Of a stretch of DNA of 64,000 nt, positions 48,601-60,981 are shown one piece after another. The position numbers were made by a program, and so were the translations under genes. Under the pieces are notes generated by a model. It did no database searches. It saw nothing but the letters and a program-made list of their open reading frames with translations, and was not told the DNA's origin. How positions within the stretch are numbered: the stretch's first letter is position 1; every line of letters begins with the position of its first letter. Location of the stretch: assembly GCF_025698545.1 (NCBI RefSeq), contig NC_068575.1, forward strand, positions 53,205,980 to 53,269,979, given 5' to 3'. The DNA comes from Gossypium raimondii. Lineage: Eukaryota > Streptophyta > Magnoliopsida > Malvales > Malvaceae.

Positions 48601-51600
48601 TGTTTATGAGCTCTTACCATACACCTTAGGTTAAAAAGATGAAAAGACAGATAATTTAACAACAATATTAATAATATAAAGCAGCAGAAGCTCTTCTTTG
48701 TATAACATTATGTCTATTGAAGAATGTATGCTCCAGAAAAGATTTAGAAGTCATGATGTTAAACTAGTACCAAACCTTCACAACGGATAAATATGAGTCT
48801 GTCAAACCAACATATTTCCCAACCATAGCAATCCTCACCTGCACATAATATGTTTTTGTTTCACAACTGAAAGAAAACTCAATTTCAAACTAGAAAATTA
48901 GAAATAAACAAAAAGTACCGACAGAATCAGTGAGATTATCAAAAGTTTCTGCCATCCTGGTCCAGGCTTCTAAATCTGGAGGCGTGGCAATGCTGAAACA
49001 GAAGTTCAAAACCATTTAGTCAGTGAATCAAACCTTCCTTTATTTGGTACCTTGATCCAAATTTACAGCCAATCAGTTTCAGTGTCACCATTCCAGCTTA
49101 ACCAATAATAAATACAACCTTCGATCAGTGCTAAAATCCAGAGAAAGAATTAAGGGGTAAAGATCCACAACCATTTAGTTAGGCTGCATACAGAGATATT
49201 AATTTCCTAGGCCTCATTTTGCACCAAAGATTTAAGCGATGGCTACATAATAACAAACTTAGCTCTCCAATGATTTTGAAAAAGAAAATGTAGTTGATGG
49301 AAATACTGAAAGAAAAAACTGACCTCAGTAAATCTAGCTGTTTCAGAATTGAATGATGAGCATTTTGGTTCTGAAGCAATAGTCAACCAATAACAGCATT
49401 AAGAAATGTATAAGTATGACATACTAGAAATCCTGAATTCCAGAGAAATAGAAGAACTGCTACAGAACATACTCTCAGCAAGAGGGGAATATGCCAAATG
49501 TTGGGAACATCGTGAATATTAAGGATGTTAGCAGCCTGTGAGGAGCCACAAGTAGACAAATAAGATTGTCTGTCAAAATGATAAACCTCAATTTAAAGAA
49601 CAAAAACAAAAATTTAGCCAACAAATTTACCGGAACATGACAGAATTGTGAAAGTTTCTGCTTTGTGTTATCCAATAAAGGCTGCAGGTCACCAACCGAA
49701 AGGATATTATATACCATCAAGTTTGGGACAAAGCTTAGATCAAGAAAACAACTGTCAAAAGGATATTCAGCAAATGAGAGAACACAAGTAAACAATACAA
49801 CATGAATGTCAGGTGCAGTACTGAGTTAAAAATTACAATTCCAACGATAGTTCAGCATTAACCATCGCATAAGCACCATCATGCCAAGATGCCTCACCCC
49901 AAAAAGATGATAAACTTAATCCCAATGCACACGAGTGCAATGATGAGCCAGCTAACAATGCTCCAGAAAGATAAAATGTAATGATGCAGTTTACCACATG
50001 ATCCTGATGCAATAATCATCTATACCCTGAGTATGATGGCGCCTGCAAGGAAGTGTACCTGAGCTGAGCGACAAGCAAGCAGGTGAGGAGTCAAGCCCAA
50101 GGCTCTAAGTTCCCGGACACTATGCTGTGTAGGCTTAGTTTTCTGCACCCGTGAGACGAGAGAATTATCTCCACCATTAAAGGAGACAAAGTAAAATTTC
50201 AAGGAGCTGGATTATTTCAGCTTAAAAATATGATTGAAGATCAACGTCCTAGATGAATTTGCAATTTATGTACAATAAATTATGTGTATTACTTGCTCTC
50301 CAACAACGCCCAGGACAGGTATTAGGCTGACATGAATAAGGCAGAAGTTATCATGTCCTGAGAAAAAAGAAATTTGTTATACATGAAGATTCATATCCAA
50401 AGATTCTAAATATGCTGATATAGAACCTCTGTGGTGCCATACTATAGATGCAGAATAAATTTTTTTATTACCACTTGCTGGTTAACAGGATGCTGAAGAC
50501 TACCAAATATTCAGAAACCTGATCAACTGTGCCTTTTACTCTTTTCAGTAATCAATGTGCATGTGTGTGCACACCGCAACATAGAGTGTATAAAACTGAA
50601 AAAAACTGCAGGCTTACCAACTGAAAAAAACAGCTGTCGCAAAGCCTCGATGAATGGCATTGATTCGATGTCGCCTGAAGAACCCTCCCCCACCCCGCCA
50701 AAAAAGTAAATAAAAATCAATCATCTATCTGCCAAAAGCTAGATAAAAGGAATAGAGAGAGAAATCCTGCCACATTACATGTCTGTTCTAAGCAGAGTTC
50801 TTACCCACAGTGCCTCCCAATTCTATCACACAGACATCCGCAGGACCCTCTTTTCCATCCACAGGAACGTGAGCAACTGACTCAATCCTCTCCTTAATAG
50901 CATCTGTGATGTGTGGAACAACCTAGGAGCCACTCCAAATTTTTTTAAATAAAAATTGAGAGGAATTTTCATTACACTCTTTATGCAGACAAAAGCAGCA
51001 ACATGATTTACTAATAAGTAGAGTCACCTGAACAGTCTTCCCAAGAAAATCACCTTTTCGTTCCTTATCAAGGACAGACTGATAAGAAAAAACAGCTGGG
51101 TTACTTATTGAACTCAGGTGAACACTGAAAAAGTAAATTAGCATCTATTCTGATTAAAATGAAACACCTGATATATCTTTCCAGTAGTAATGTTATTCTC
51201 TTTGGTAAGAGTAACATCTAGGAAGCGCTCATAGTTACCTAAATCCAAATCGACCTTTAAAAGGAGCAACCACAAACGCAAACCGAGTTCAATTAATATA
51301 TTGCATTGAGGGGTTTTCGTTTGTTTTGGGGGGGGGGGGGGGGCTCTAAATGCTGGAGGAGGGGAAAAAAAAGAAAGGAATATAGCAAAACCTCTCCACC
51401 GTCATCAAGAACAAAAACCTCCCCATGTTCAAAAGGAGACATGGTTCCAGCATCAGTATTCAGATAAGGATCTGTAAGATACAAGGAAAATGAAGAAGAT
51501 CAACAAACAAACAAAAAAACACAATCCGGATTGTTCTCAAATTAAAAGAGATATAAATCGAAAAAAAAAACCAAGAAGTTTGGGACCAAAAAGCAAAAGC

Positions 51601-51913
51601 AAGTAATAACAATAATGAGAACTGAAAAAAGCATATTATTTTAATCTTCAAGAAAATATCAATCCTACGTCGAGAAAGACTAAGGTTAGAAACCAACCCA
51701 GAAGCCTGAACCCATGTAAAGAAGCAAAAAATGATAAGCTAAAACAAGAGAAATAATCAAATGAGGATAGGTAAAAGAGATAAAAAAAGAAAAACCAATT
51801 TTGATAGAAGTAACACGGAGGCCACAGGCTTTAAGGACGACGCCTATGCTGCTGGCGGTGACGCCCTTGCCCAGTCCACTCACGACTCCTCCAGTAACCA
51901 AGACGTACTTCAT
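45634..51913 (-). CDS. CTP synthase (glutamine-hydrolysing), 22 exons
   Basis: It makes CTP from UTP, ATP and glutamine, the last step of de novo CTP synthesis, probably in the cytosol. Exons read by eye: 51913-51796, 51471-51392, 51254-51168, 51078-51028, 50922-50805, 50674-50618, 50357-50293, 50142-50059, 49681-49631, 49535-49473, 49370-49324, 48992-48923, 48838-48776, 48314-48225, 48129-48091, 47749-47600, 47506-47429, 46981-46896, 46557-46509, 46398-46318, 46193-46100, 45698-45634. They sum to 1686 bases in one frame, 561 residues, a normal length. The synthase domain shows VSGLGKGV with Lys16, [13 protein letters not shown] and Glu146 in ELGGTVGDIES. The class I glutaminase domain starts near 298 and has PGGFGDRG, the nucleophile Cys398 in GICLGMQ, and His525/Glu527 in QFHPE. 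All key residues are present, so it looks functional. Plants have several CTPS paralogues; which one this is cannot be told. Confidence 0.95.
47046..47398. mobile_element. MITE in intron 17 of CTP synthase
   Basis: The termini GGTTAAAATATG and CATATTTTAACC are inverted, and the next 40 bases of each arm match (AAATTTGxAATTTAxTC). Length 353 bp. The flanks AAAATAAAT and AAAACAAAA are at best an imperfect 9-bp duplication. Family relative at 31921-32200. Confidence 0.7.
51328..51343. repeat. G16 homopolymer (C16 in the CTP synthase transcript)
   Basis: An uninterrupted run of 16 G on the plus strand in intron 2 of the minus-strand CTP synthase gene. A second broken G-tract (47549-47569) lies in intron 16. 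Such runs are prone to length change and to sequencing error. Confidence 0.9.
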
Positions 51914-53334
51914 TTTCTTATCTCTGAAAATTACTATTGAATTGATTGTGAACTTTATTGTAGGCGAAGTGTTTGTTTAAATGTCTCTGAGCGAGCGGGA
52001 AAGACTTGAAGAAGAAGAAGAAGCAACAGCGTAAATGACAAATCTTTGGCTTTTTTTGCGTCTATTTAATTTATAGTCGTGTTTCAGCTCTTTTTTTTTT
52101 TTTTTTTGTAAGTGATAAATTGGTCTAGAATAACTTTTTTCTAAAAAAACAAATCTACAATCACCGGTCCAAATCCCAAGTAATTATAATATTTGAGGTT
52201 GTTGAAAAGTAATTTATTTTGCAGTAATGTTATTATAAACTCTTTGAGGTATTTGATTTAAGTCTGCTTAATTTTGTAAATTAGGTTAAATTTTTATGAT
52301 TTCGAGATTTCTAAGTTCAGTTTTCTTTTAATTTACGAATTATATTTAAATTTATTCTAAAATATATTTTTATTAGTAATCTAATCTAATAGTTAATTAA
52401 TTGTATTTGTATTTGTAACTATTATTTTCATTATTAAAATGTTGATTAATCTAAATTGTCATACAATCACGTAATTATGCTGTAACATCATCCAAAAAAA
52501 AAAATTCCATTGAAAACGAAAGTTATGACCATTTAAATAAAATTTAAATAAAGATGAAATCCCAGTGGAGTACATCATGGTAAATAAAAATTAAGTGGAT
52601 CTTATCTACAAAGGATTCCAACTAAATAGACACTTTAATTAATTAATGGAAGAACCCTCTTAGGGGATGCTTCATAATGATAGATGCCTTTTGCGACAAA
52701 TGGTAGCGGCACATATAACTCGAGAAGCTGATGCTTAAATTGTTAATTTCCCTTTTCTTTCTCACCGTTACTTCTTTGCTTTTCTTATTCTGCTTAATGC
52801 CGAAATTAGTGTTAATCGGCAGCCAGAGTTCGTATTTGGGACCCCAAAATGTGCTATTTCTTGTTTCCACTAATATTATGATGTGAACGTGAACGATGAT
52901 GCGCAAGAGCAGCGATTAAAACAACACGACAAGAAACCTAAGCCGTATAAACCCTCACCCCAAAAGGATTCCCAAGTTTAATGAAAAATAATGTATTCAA
53001 TTAAAACTATATATTTTTAGTTGAAAATTTAACCGATGAAGATTCAAGTGAATCATGAAATCAAATGGCCAAATTAGTAAGGTGAACCTTTAGAAGGCCG
53101 ACCTGCTATTGCACACTCATTTACAACATTGTGAGAACTTTCGGAAAGCCTGCTGAGCAAACCTAAATTGAGTCTTATTATGAGTTCAAAACTCCTGGCT
53201 ACCCAAACTCTCATTTTACCACTAATGTATAGGGACTAACATTGACCAAGTTGTTGTATGGGGCAACAGAAAAGCTACAAATGCAAATCTTATACCAATT
53301 AAAGACGGGAATAAATGTCAAAGCTACATTTCTG
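51914..53334. other. Intergenic region between CTP synthase and PUR5
   Basis: It holds the CTP synthase promoter side (from 51914) and the PUR5 3' UTR (below 53335). An 18-bp T run lies near 52091-52108 and the rest is AT-rich. No further gene was recognised. Confidence 0.6.
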
Positions 53335-55860
53335 CTAGTGATAGCTCACTCCTTCTCCATTCACAACTTCACCGATGCGGTAGGCTGTGTATGCACCATT
53401 TGCATCTTCAAGTATTCTTTGAGATGCTTCCTTACTCACGACGAGAACCATGCCAATGCCCATGTTGAATGTCCGACTCATCTCAGCATCCTCAATTTTT
53501 CCAGCCTAAATCCGCATCAAATCAAAATTAAAAAAATACCATTTAACCAGTTTAAGGTGATTGAGAAAAACTAAAACAGACCACGACATGCAAACCTAAA
53601 ACATTGTGTTTCCAACTAGAAATATAAAAACAAGGAAAGCAATTCAATATTTATGTATGGAAGGACTTTCTACCTGCTGTATCCATTTGAACACAGCCGG
53701 CACATTCCAAGAATCCTTATAGATGACAGCACCAAGGCCTTCTGGAAACACTCGAGGTATATTGTCAGTAAAACCACCCCCTGTGATGTGTGCTATCCCC
53801 TTCACTCCTCCCTTTCCAATTATATCTAACACCTGGAAATGGAAAGGAGATTTTAACTTGCAAATTCTGCACGAAAATATGAGAAGAAACTCATAATGTC
53901 AAACAGAGGTTTGACTATAACCTGCTTAACATATATAACAGTTGGCGCCATCAATGCTTCTCCTAATGTAACTGCAGCACCAGGGAGTTGATCCTTTAAA
54001 GAAAGGCCACTATGAGCCAAAACCCTGCAAAAGATTTTATGTACATCAATAGGATTTCATGAAAAGAAACAAGTACAGATAGGACATTCCTTTACAATGG
54101 CTGCTAACCTTCTAACAAGAGAGAAACCATTTGAATGGACTCCACTTGAAGGTAGGCCAATCAGTACATCTCCAGCCACAATGTTTTTCCCATCAATAAC
54201 TGAATCCTTTTTAACAATGCCTACTGCAAAGCCACTAAGATCGTACTCACCCTTGGCATAAAAATCAGGCATCTCTGCAGTCTGAAAGGCATGTAAAATC
54301 TATTGAGTTGATCTAGGATATTTAAATTTTTTATAGCAATTCTAACCATATAAAAGACTTGAAAGGGATTCAACACCACAGAGCAAAAATGCATTTAGCA
54401 GATATGATCAACTCAAAGCAAATTATTTAATAGTAATAATAACACGAGTAGGGTTAAGAAAATCAACTACCATGAGCACTATTCACACCATTGTCAACTT
54501 GATATAAAGTAACAGCTTTAAATGTCTGTTTAATGTTACCAACATTTGTAATTACAAGGCCAATAACAGTTCTTCATATCAAAATTCTCATTATTCATTC
54601 CATGAACCTATAAATTATCAAATTTCAAGAGGAAATCATACCAACCCACATATTAAATGAATTAAAAATTAAATCATGTACCTCTCCACCCAACAGGGCA
54701 CAGTCAGATTGTTGACAACCATCTACGATGCCCTTTATAACCTGAAGAACGAAAAAATAGAAAATGAACATCACTATAACAGTTAACCACAGAGATTTAT
54801 TCACATTCCGACCAACAGAAGTACACAAAAACAAATTGAACCTTTTCAGCAAGGTCAACATCAAGGTGACTCGTTGCAAAATAATCAAGGAAGAACAATG
54901 GCTTTGCTCCAGAAGTAACAATGTCATTGACACTCATAGCAACCTGAAGTATAAGTTTATTAGGACGAAAATATTAATTTATAGAGAAAATGCATATTAA
55001 CAAGGGTTGCTCCAAGTTTACAAGATCAATCCCAATAGTTTCGTGGATTCCAGTCTCAAATGCTAGCTTGAGCTTTGTTCCCACACCATCAGTACCAGCA
55101 ACAAGGAAAGAATCGCCTGTTCATCCAACCAAAAGTTTATCCATTATTTCAACAAACCAAGCCCACATTTTTCCAAATGAACAAGAAATGAAGACAACTT
55201 TTTATAAGCATTTAATAGTAGTACCAGCAATTTGTATTTTTTAAATAACGACCAAAAAATACAGGGTGAATAGAATTCAATTTAGGTGCTTGACAATTTG
55301 TTTGACATTATGAGTTTCTTAAGAATTAGTTTAAGCTCCTTCATCCATAACCTGACAAAACCATAAGAAGTTACAAAAATTCATAATACTTGATATTGGG
55401 ACGGCAAGAGGGAAAACCACCGAACGGATAGGCTTAACAATTTCCTGTTTTCACCGAATAAGAAAGGTATTCATACGGTGCTTTAAAAATTTTAAATTTC
55501 CTCGTTCATGAAAATATTACCGAGAGGGTAGAGGCCGCCAAAACCACCAATACCAGGTGCCATCTTAGCGATTCTTCTAACGAGCTCAGACCCCGCATCA
55601 ATGTCGACACCAGCATCCTTATAAGTTAGGCCACCAGACGCATCAGAGCCGTTTGGCAAGGAACGCAAGCGGCTACTAGAGATGCTATTCCTTTCTAGCA
55701 GGGATAAAGAAAGAAGCGGAAACCTTTGGGAGAATAAGCGGTAGGGTCGTATTACCAAAGGAGGTTGAGTAGCAATTGTGGGTTTATCGAAGATGGGTCT
55801 GGAAGAGGCCGCAACGTAGCGAGATATTTCGGCGTTTGCAGCTGCCACAGTGTTGGTCAT
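53335..55860 (-). CDS. PUR5: Phosphoribosylformylglycinamidine cyclo-ligase (AIR synthetase), plastid-type
   Basis: It converts FGAM and ATP to AIR, the fifth step of de novo purine synthesis, located in plastids (and mitochondria) in plants. Exons: 55860-55521, 55116-55022, 54943-54842, 54741-54682, 54281-54109, 54024-53922, 53832-53674, 53505-53335, totalling 1203 bases and 400 residues. The first 70 or so residues are Ser/Arg-rich with few acidic residues, as in an organelle transit peptide. The enzyme then begins ([32 protein letters not shown]), followed by [12 protein letters not shown] (121-132), [43 protein letters not shown] and [13 protein letters not shown] (306-318). All conserved AIRS/PurM blocks are present and in order. 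The stop TAG is at 53337-53335. It is the next gene upstream of CTP synthase on the same strand. Confidence 0.95.
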
Positions 55861-57111
55861 GGCAAAGGATGGAAGAGAATCAAAAGCTGAAAGTGGCGTA
55901 GGAGTAGTATTTCACACAAATGCTGCAATAGACTGACAGGGAACGAGGGTTTTAGGGCTAAGGCTTTTAATTCGTATTTGCTGGGTAGAGGCTATCCTTG
56001 GGCTATTATTTTCCGGAATAAAAAAGATCTGTTTTTTAGGCCCAATATTCGATTAGTAAGAGAGTCCAAAATGGCTTAACTTAATTGTTGGGCCGTCCAC
56101 TTTCCGTTGTGAAATAGCAGAAGGGAGTCGTTAGTTGGGCCATAAAGAACAAAAACTAGTAGCAGAAAAACAGATGGGAAGTCAGGTTGAAGACAAGACA
56201 ATGACTGTGAAAACTGCCCTGCTTAACATCAAAGGTATGCACTAAGCACGGAATCATAGCATGGGGAAGGTAAAATCATTTATATATTATTATTACCAAA
56301 AGGAAAAGAAGAAGCGAGTGAACAATGTATGGGAAGTCGAAGCCGATGCACGTGCCGCCACGTTTTGTATGAGTTCTCTATTTCTCTTTCATCTGCTCAC
56401 TCATGACATCGCATGTTATCACCCGACAACCAAGTCCTCTTTTTCACTATTTATCCCTTTCTTTTCCCTCCATTTCCCTTTTCACCCTTCTTTATATATC
56501 CACGTCCCAGAATTACGTTCTCAATAACCTTCTTTATTTAACAAAGCATGTTTAATTTATTTACTCATCAACCATTTTACTTATATTCATGAACAAAACT
56601 TCCTACTTTAATTTTATCATTTTCAATCCTTATATTTTTAGAATTTAAAAATTTTAATCATAACCAGATGGTAATTATTAAATTCATTAAGTTGTGTCAA
56701 ACACATTGTCATATGTGTAATATTATGTCTGTTTGTTATTAATAGATTTAATGCTTGTTGTTTGCATCAAAACTAAAATTTTAAAATTCAGAAATATTCA
56801 ATTTGTAAACGTAGACTAAATTTATAACTTTATACATAATATAAGGTTAATGATATAATTTAATCAAACGAATTTAACTAATACAAAAATTAAAATTAAT
56901 CAAATTAAAATACAAATTACAGGTGTAAGAACAGAATTGGGCTAAACAAAATTTGAGTTCTTCACCCCAACAACATATTCAATTCTATGTTGTGTAATCA
57001 TTTTTAATCTATGAGGTATGTATCCAAAATGAAGAACGTTGAGTAGTGGGGTAAACCGGTAATTCAATCCAAACATGATATATGTCAAAAACAAGACAAG
57101 CTAACTTACAC
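55861..57111. other. Intergenic region between divergent genes PUR5 and DUF1645
   Basis: The 1.45 kb between the two start codons must contain both promoters. The part from 56540 to 56990 is AT-rich with MITE-like words (ATTTTATCATTTTCAATCCT and its relatives) but no boundaries could be set. An open frame at 56261-56527 has no family features. Confidence 0.5.
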
Positions 57112-57118
57112 TATAAAA
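57112..57118 (+). promoter_or_regulatory. TATA box of the DUF1645 gene
   Basis: TATAAAA follows CTTACAC and lies 202 bases before the ATG, giving a 5' UTR of roughly 170 nt. Confidence 0.5.
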
Positions 57119-57313
57119 ACACACAAAAAAAAACCCAAATACTTCGATTATTGTTGCTACACACTGATCTCTCTAAAAGAGCAACCTTCTCCTCGCATAT
57201 GCATTTCTCCTCGCTCCCTGCGCACTGCCTGCTCCATTATTACGTGCCCCGCAAGCTACTCCACCGGCTGCCCTCACTTCTAAATCTTATCTAACGCTTT
57301 TTCTTTACTCAAA

Positions 57314-58477
57314 ATGGTTTTAGTTAAAAACCCCGACAATAATATTGCTAGTCCTGAAACCGGAACTGCAACGCACCACTCGTCTTCTGCTTCTTACAAT
57401 GATGGCGACTGCACTGAAACGCCGCGTTTCAGTGAAGACTTCGATTCAACCTGCTCCACTCCCTACGTTAGTGCACCATCGAGCCCTGGCCGTGGTCCCA
57501 CCTCGGGATACTTCTTTAGCGCGCCGGCTAGTCCCATGCACTTCATTCTGTCTTCATCTCCTTCCCCGACGTATCATCTTAAGTCAGAGTCCTTGGCGAT
57601 ATCGGGACAATCAGATGCTTCGTCTTTCGAGTTCGAGTTCTCGTCTCGCTTCTCTAGCAATGGGTCTGTAACCGTTGGATCAATGAGTTCGGCGGACGAG
57701 TTGTTCTTGAACGGCCAGATCAGGCCCATGAAGCTCTCTTCTCACTTGCAAAGACCTCAGAATCTAGCTCCTTTATTAGATCTAGACGTCGAGGAAGACG
57801 ACGACGGTTTAAACAAGCCGGAAGCTTCACGAGGAAGGGATCTTAAACTGCGAAGCAGATCTCTTCACAGAAAGGCGAGATCTTTATCACCCCTTCGAAA
57901 CCCGGAGTTCCAATGGGAAGAAGAGGAAGAAGAGTGCATAAGAGAAGAGCGAAAAGAAGTTAGTAAGCTGATATTGGAAGGGTTGAAAGAAACCGACGTT
58001 TCAAAGGAAACGACGCCGTCCTCTTCTGCCTCTTCTTCACGATCTTCATCTTCGGGCAGAAACTCCAAGAAATGGATATTCCTGAAAGATCTTTTGTATA
58101 GGAGTAAAAGTGAAGGGAGAGGAAATGGAAAGGAAAAGTTTTGGACTTCCATTTCATTTTCATCATCAAAAGAGAAAAAGATTCAAATGGAACATGAAAA
58201 GCCACCCCCTTTGAAACGTAAGCAAAAGGAAAACAAACAAGGAGCTGGTAAGAAAGTGAGTTCCGGGAAGCCAGCCAATGGGGTGGCAAAACGACGAATT
58301 CCTCCGTCGCCGCACGAGTTGCACTACACCACAAACAGGGCTCAAGCTGAGGAAATGAAGAAGAGGACTTACTTGCCTTACAGACAAGGATTATTTGGTT
58401 GCTTAAGCTTCAGCTCGAAAAGTTACGGTGCACTTAACGGACTCGCCAGAAGTTTGAATCCAGTCTCATCCAGGTAG
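57314..58477 (+). CDS. DUF1645 family protein
   Basis: The intronless gene encodes 387 residues. Conserved blocks of the plant-specific DUF1645 family are visible: TPRFSEDFDSTCSTPYVSAP (about residues 36-55), YFFSAPASPMHF, SFEFEFSSRF, then a Ser/Arg region with LRSRSLHRKARSLSP, a Ser-rich stretch and KKWIFLKDLLYRSKSEGR. The C-terminal block, from 327, is RRIPPSPHELHYTTNRAQAE followed by TYLPYRQGLFGCL. There is no membrane segment or signal peptide, and the basic runs suggest a nuclear location. The rice DUF1645 gene OsSGL affects grain length and drought tolerance; the molecular role of the family is unknown. A long open frame in the second phase (57345-57671) is a shadow. Confidence 0.88.
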   Translation: MVLVKNPDNNIASPETGTATHHSSSASYNDGDCTETPRFSEDFDSTCSTPYVSAPSSPGRGPTSGYFFSAPASPMHFILSSSPSPTYHLKSESLAISGQSDASSFEFEFSSRFSSNGSVTVGSMSSADELFLNGQIRPMKLSSHLQRPQNLAPLLDLDVEEDDDGLNKPEASRGRDLKLRSRSLHRKARSLSPLRNPEFQWEEEEEECIREERKEVSKLILEGLKETDVSKETTPSSSASSSRSSSSGRNSKKWIFLKDLLYRSKSEGRGNGKEKFWTSISFSSSKEKKIQMEHEKPPPLKRKQKENKQGAGKKVSSGKPANGVAKRRIPPSPHELHYTTNRAQAEEMKKRTYLPYRQGLFGCLSFSSKSYGALNGLARSLNPVSSR

Positions 58478-60981
58478 TTAACGGAGGACGGTGCACTTGA
58501 AAGCAGGGTCCTTTTTTTATGTATAGTTTCTTCTGGATTTTAAGGATATTAACATCGTATAAAATACTGTTTTATGTATTTTAATCCTAAGTTTAAGGTA
58601 GCTTAGCTTATTTTGCCTCTCTTGACTACCAGTACAAAAGAAGCTTATATTATGTTTTAATCCTAAGTTAAAGCTTCTTCAGCTGCCTGCTTTTTGTTGT
58701 GATTTACGGTTTTTTTTAAAGGTATTAATCCATTGTTGTAGTAGTAAAACAGAGTTTTATATGGGAGGAGGTTGCATTGTGGTGCATATTTGTTTTGCTG
58801 TTTTAGACATTTATCTGAGACTACTGCATGAGACTCTGTTTTCATGATCTGGAATCACCGTAGAACCATGTCGACATGTAAAGATCTGTTGTCTTTTTTG
58901 CGTGGATTCTTACGTAAGTTAATGATCTGGTGTGGGGGTATTCACTATGGACCAGTTTTTGTTTTATTGATCACCACCGTTCACTCCTTTCCAAAGCTGT
59001 GATCTTTCAGGTTGCTTTTAACTTTTTATGGAAAATGTGAAAGGCCATTGTCCATTGTTAAGTAGTGTACGATAGAGAAGGGGATTGTGTGGGAGGGTAG
59101 CTAATGTCTGCCACGTTTATGAGATTGGGAGTCTCGAAATTAGCTGACCCACATGGATTATGTTCTTCTTGTTAGTTGAGCTGTAAGCATTTGTTGTTAT
59201 CTTGGGCATAAACTTTGATTAGACCCACATGGGGGAGACCTTGTGTTTTAACAAAGTTAGGTATTAAAGAAATGACCCACACCTGCCTTTGAAAGACTTT
59301 GTATGTGATCCCCTTTGGGCGTTTCTCATTTCTCATCCATATTCCGTGCCCTTGGATTGCATTTGATTGGGACGGGGGTTGCCTGCTGGGGCTTTAATCT
59401 TTAAACTTAATTGGGACCAGATTTTCCTTCTGTGGTATATCAAAGTTGGATTTGTGTGGATGGATTTATATACGCATTTTGGGGTTATTGAAAGTGCCTC
59501 ATTTTTTATGATACGCACATGGGCACTGACATCAAGATAATGCTTGTTTCTTTTTAATTTAGGGTAAGATTTCATCCGAGTGGTGAAAATAATTAAAATT
59601 TATGAACCACTGAAGACGCGTCCAATGCACCACAAGATGATGGTGTATGAAGATTGAAAAGACCTCATAATCTGAAGGAATCTAAATAGGGGTCCCAGCT
59701 CAAGTTAATCTGACACTAAACAAAGGATGAATCATGGTCCTAGGCTCTTGAAATCTGGGTTTATGCTATACTTCAAATTAGTGTTGGCAAATGCTGCATT
59801 TAACTAATTAAGCATCTCTTGAGGTTAAGTTTGGGGGTTCTGCCCTACCTCATGGCTGTGCAGTTTTGCGTCAGATATTTTTCGCCAATTGCGCCGACTG
59901 TGGACCCACACTACACAGATTCCTACAGCTAAATGCATCCAAACATCAATTTTGGTTTACCCTTTACCTTTTTATATTCCCTATGTCCATGGAATATTAT
60001 ATACCTACTTCTTCATTTACTTTGTACGCCGGTTTGATTTCTTCTCATTTACTTGTCACTACCACTAACTCTAAATTTGGGTTTCACAGCCCCCATCCAG
60101 GCCCAGATCCTTTTTTCTTTTTCGTTGATGAAGTTCACACCAAAATTACATTGAAGTAGCATACAAAACGTTGTCATCACCATGTTACGTATGCGATGGT
60201 AAACAATTTGGTGGATTTCTTCAAATAAATGAAGACAGATGCGGTAACACTTAATACCCAAGATGAGCTTTTCTTCTGTCAGATCATTCATTCATTCATT
60301 TACTTATTTTCTTTTCTATTGTTTGTGATGTTGAGAGTTTGCATTATTTAATCTGCCTTGCTTTATATATATAGTCATCCATTGTCGTCGGCATCTTGTT
60401 GAGGTTGACATGTCGCTTGTCTTAAATGCTACATTGGAGTGGGACGATGATTTTTGGCTTTGGATTTTTCTTTTCAGTGCTTTGTTGATGTGAAGGATCA
60501 TTTTCCCCCTTTGTTTTCACACTATTGTCATTTTATTTTTAGCTAATATAGCGACTCTTACCTCTCCAACCTCTAATACATCTTTCTTTCAATTATATTA
60601 TGTAAAACCTAAAGTCTTTTTCTTGTTTTATTCAACTTTTCTTTTAATGAAAGATAAGTGACAGTACACAAATGAATAAAATTAATTTATGAAATCAACA
60701 ATCAAATTTTGGCTTATTATCTTAAAACCAAATTAATGTTTAAATAGACACGAGGCACGACGCTTTGCATTAACCTTTTCATTACATTTTTCTCCACACG
60801 TGTAAAATGATATAACCCGTCTATCCTACACCAGCGAAACAGTATACTATATCTCCGATTTCCCTGGCCTCCTGTGTCTCAGTATCTCCCAGCCAAATTA
60901 TTTTACTTTCTTCTCCTTCAATGTCCCTATCCCAAATCTTTAATTGAATTATAATCCAGAAGAAACAAAAAATTAGAGCCC
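58478..60981. other. 2.5-kb intergenic region, no gene recognised
   Basis: It begins with the DUF1645 3' UTR and ends with the 5' region of the next gene. Open frames (for example 59866-60159 on the plus strand and 59333-59575 on the minus strand) do not resemble known proteins. No clear transposon ends were seen. A TATA-like TTTATATATATAG near 60362 has no obvious gene after it. Confidence 0.5.

Noticed and set aside
48911..48922. Alternative donor (GTACTT) for CTP synthase exon 12
   Set aside because: Using it adds four bases and breaks the frame into exon 13; the GTCGGT donor after base 48923 keeps [11 protein letters not shown] in frame as in the family.
57345..57671. 108-codon frame overlapping the DUF1645 gene
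   Set aside because: It is a phase-shifted shadow of the conserved DUF1645 frame, which carries all family blocks.
60362..60374. TATA-like run as a promoter
   Set aside because: No coding sequence follows before the gene at 60982, whose start is over 600 bases away; AT-rich chance match.
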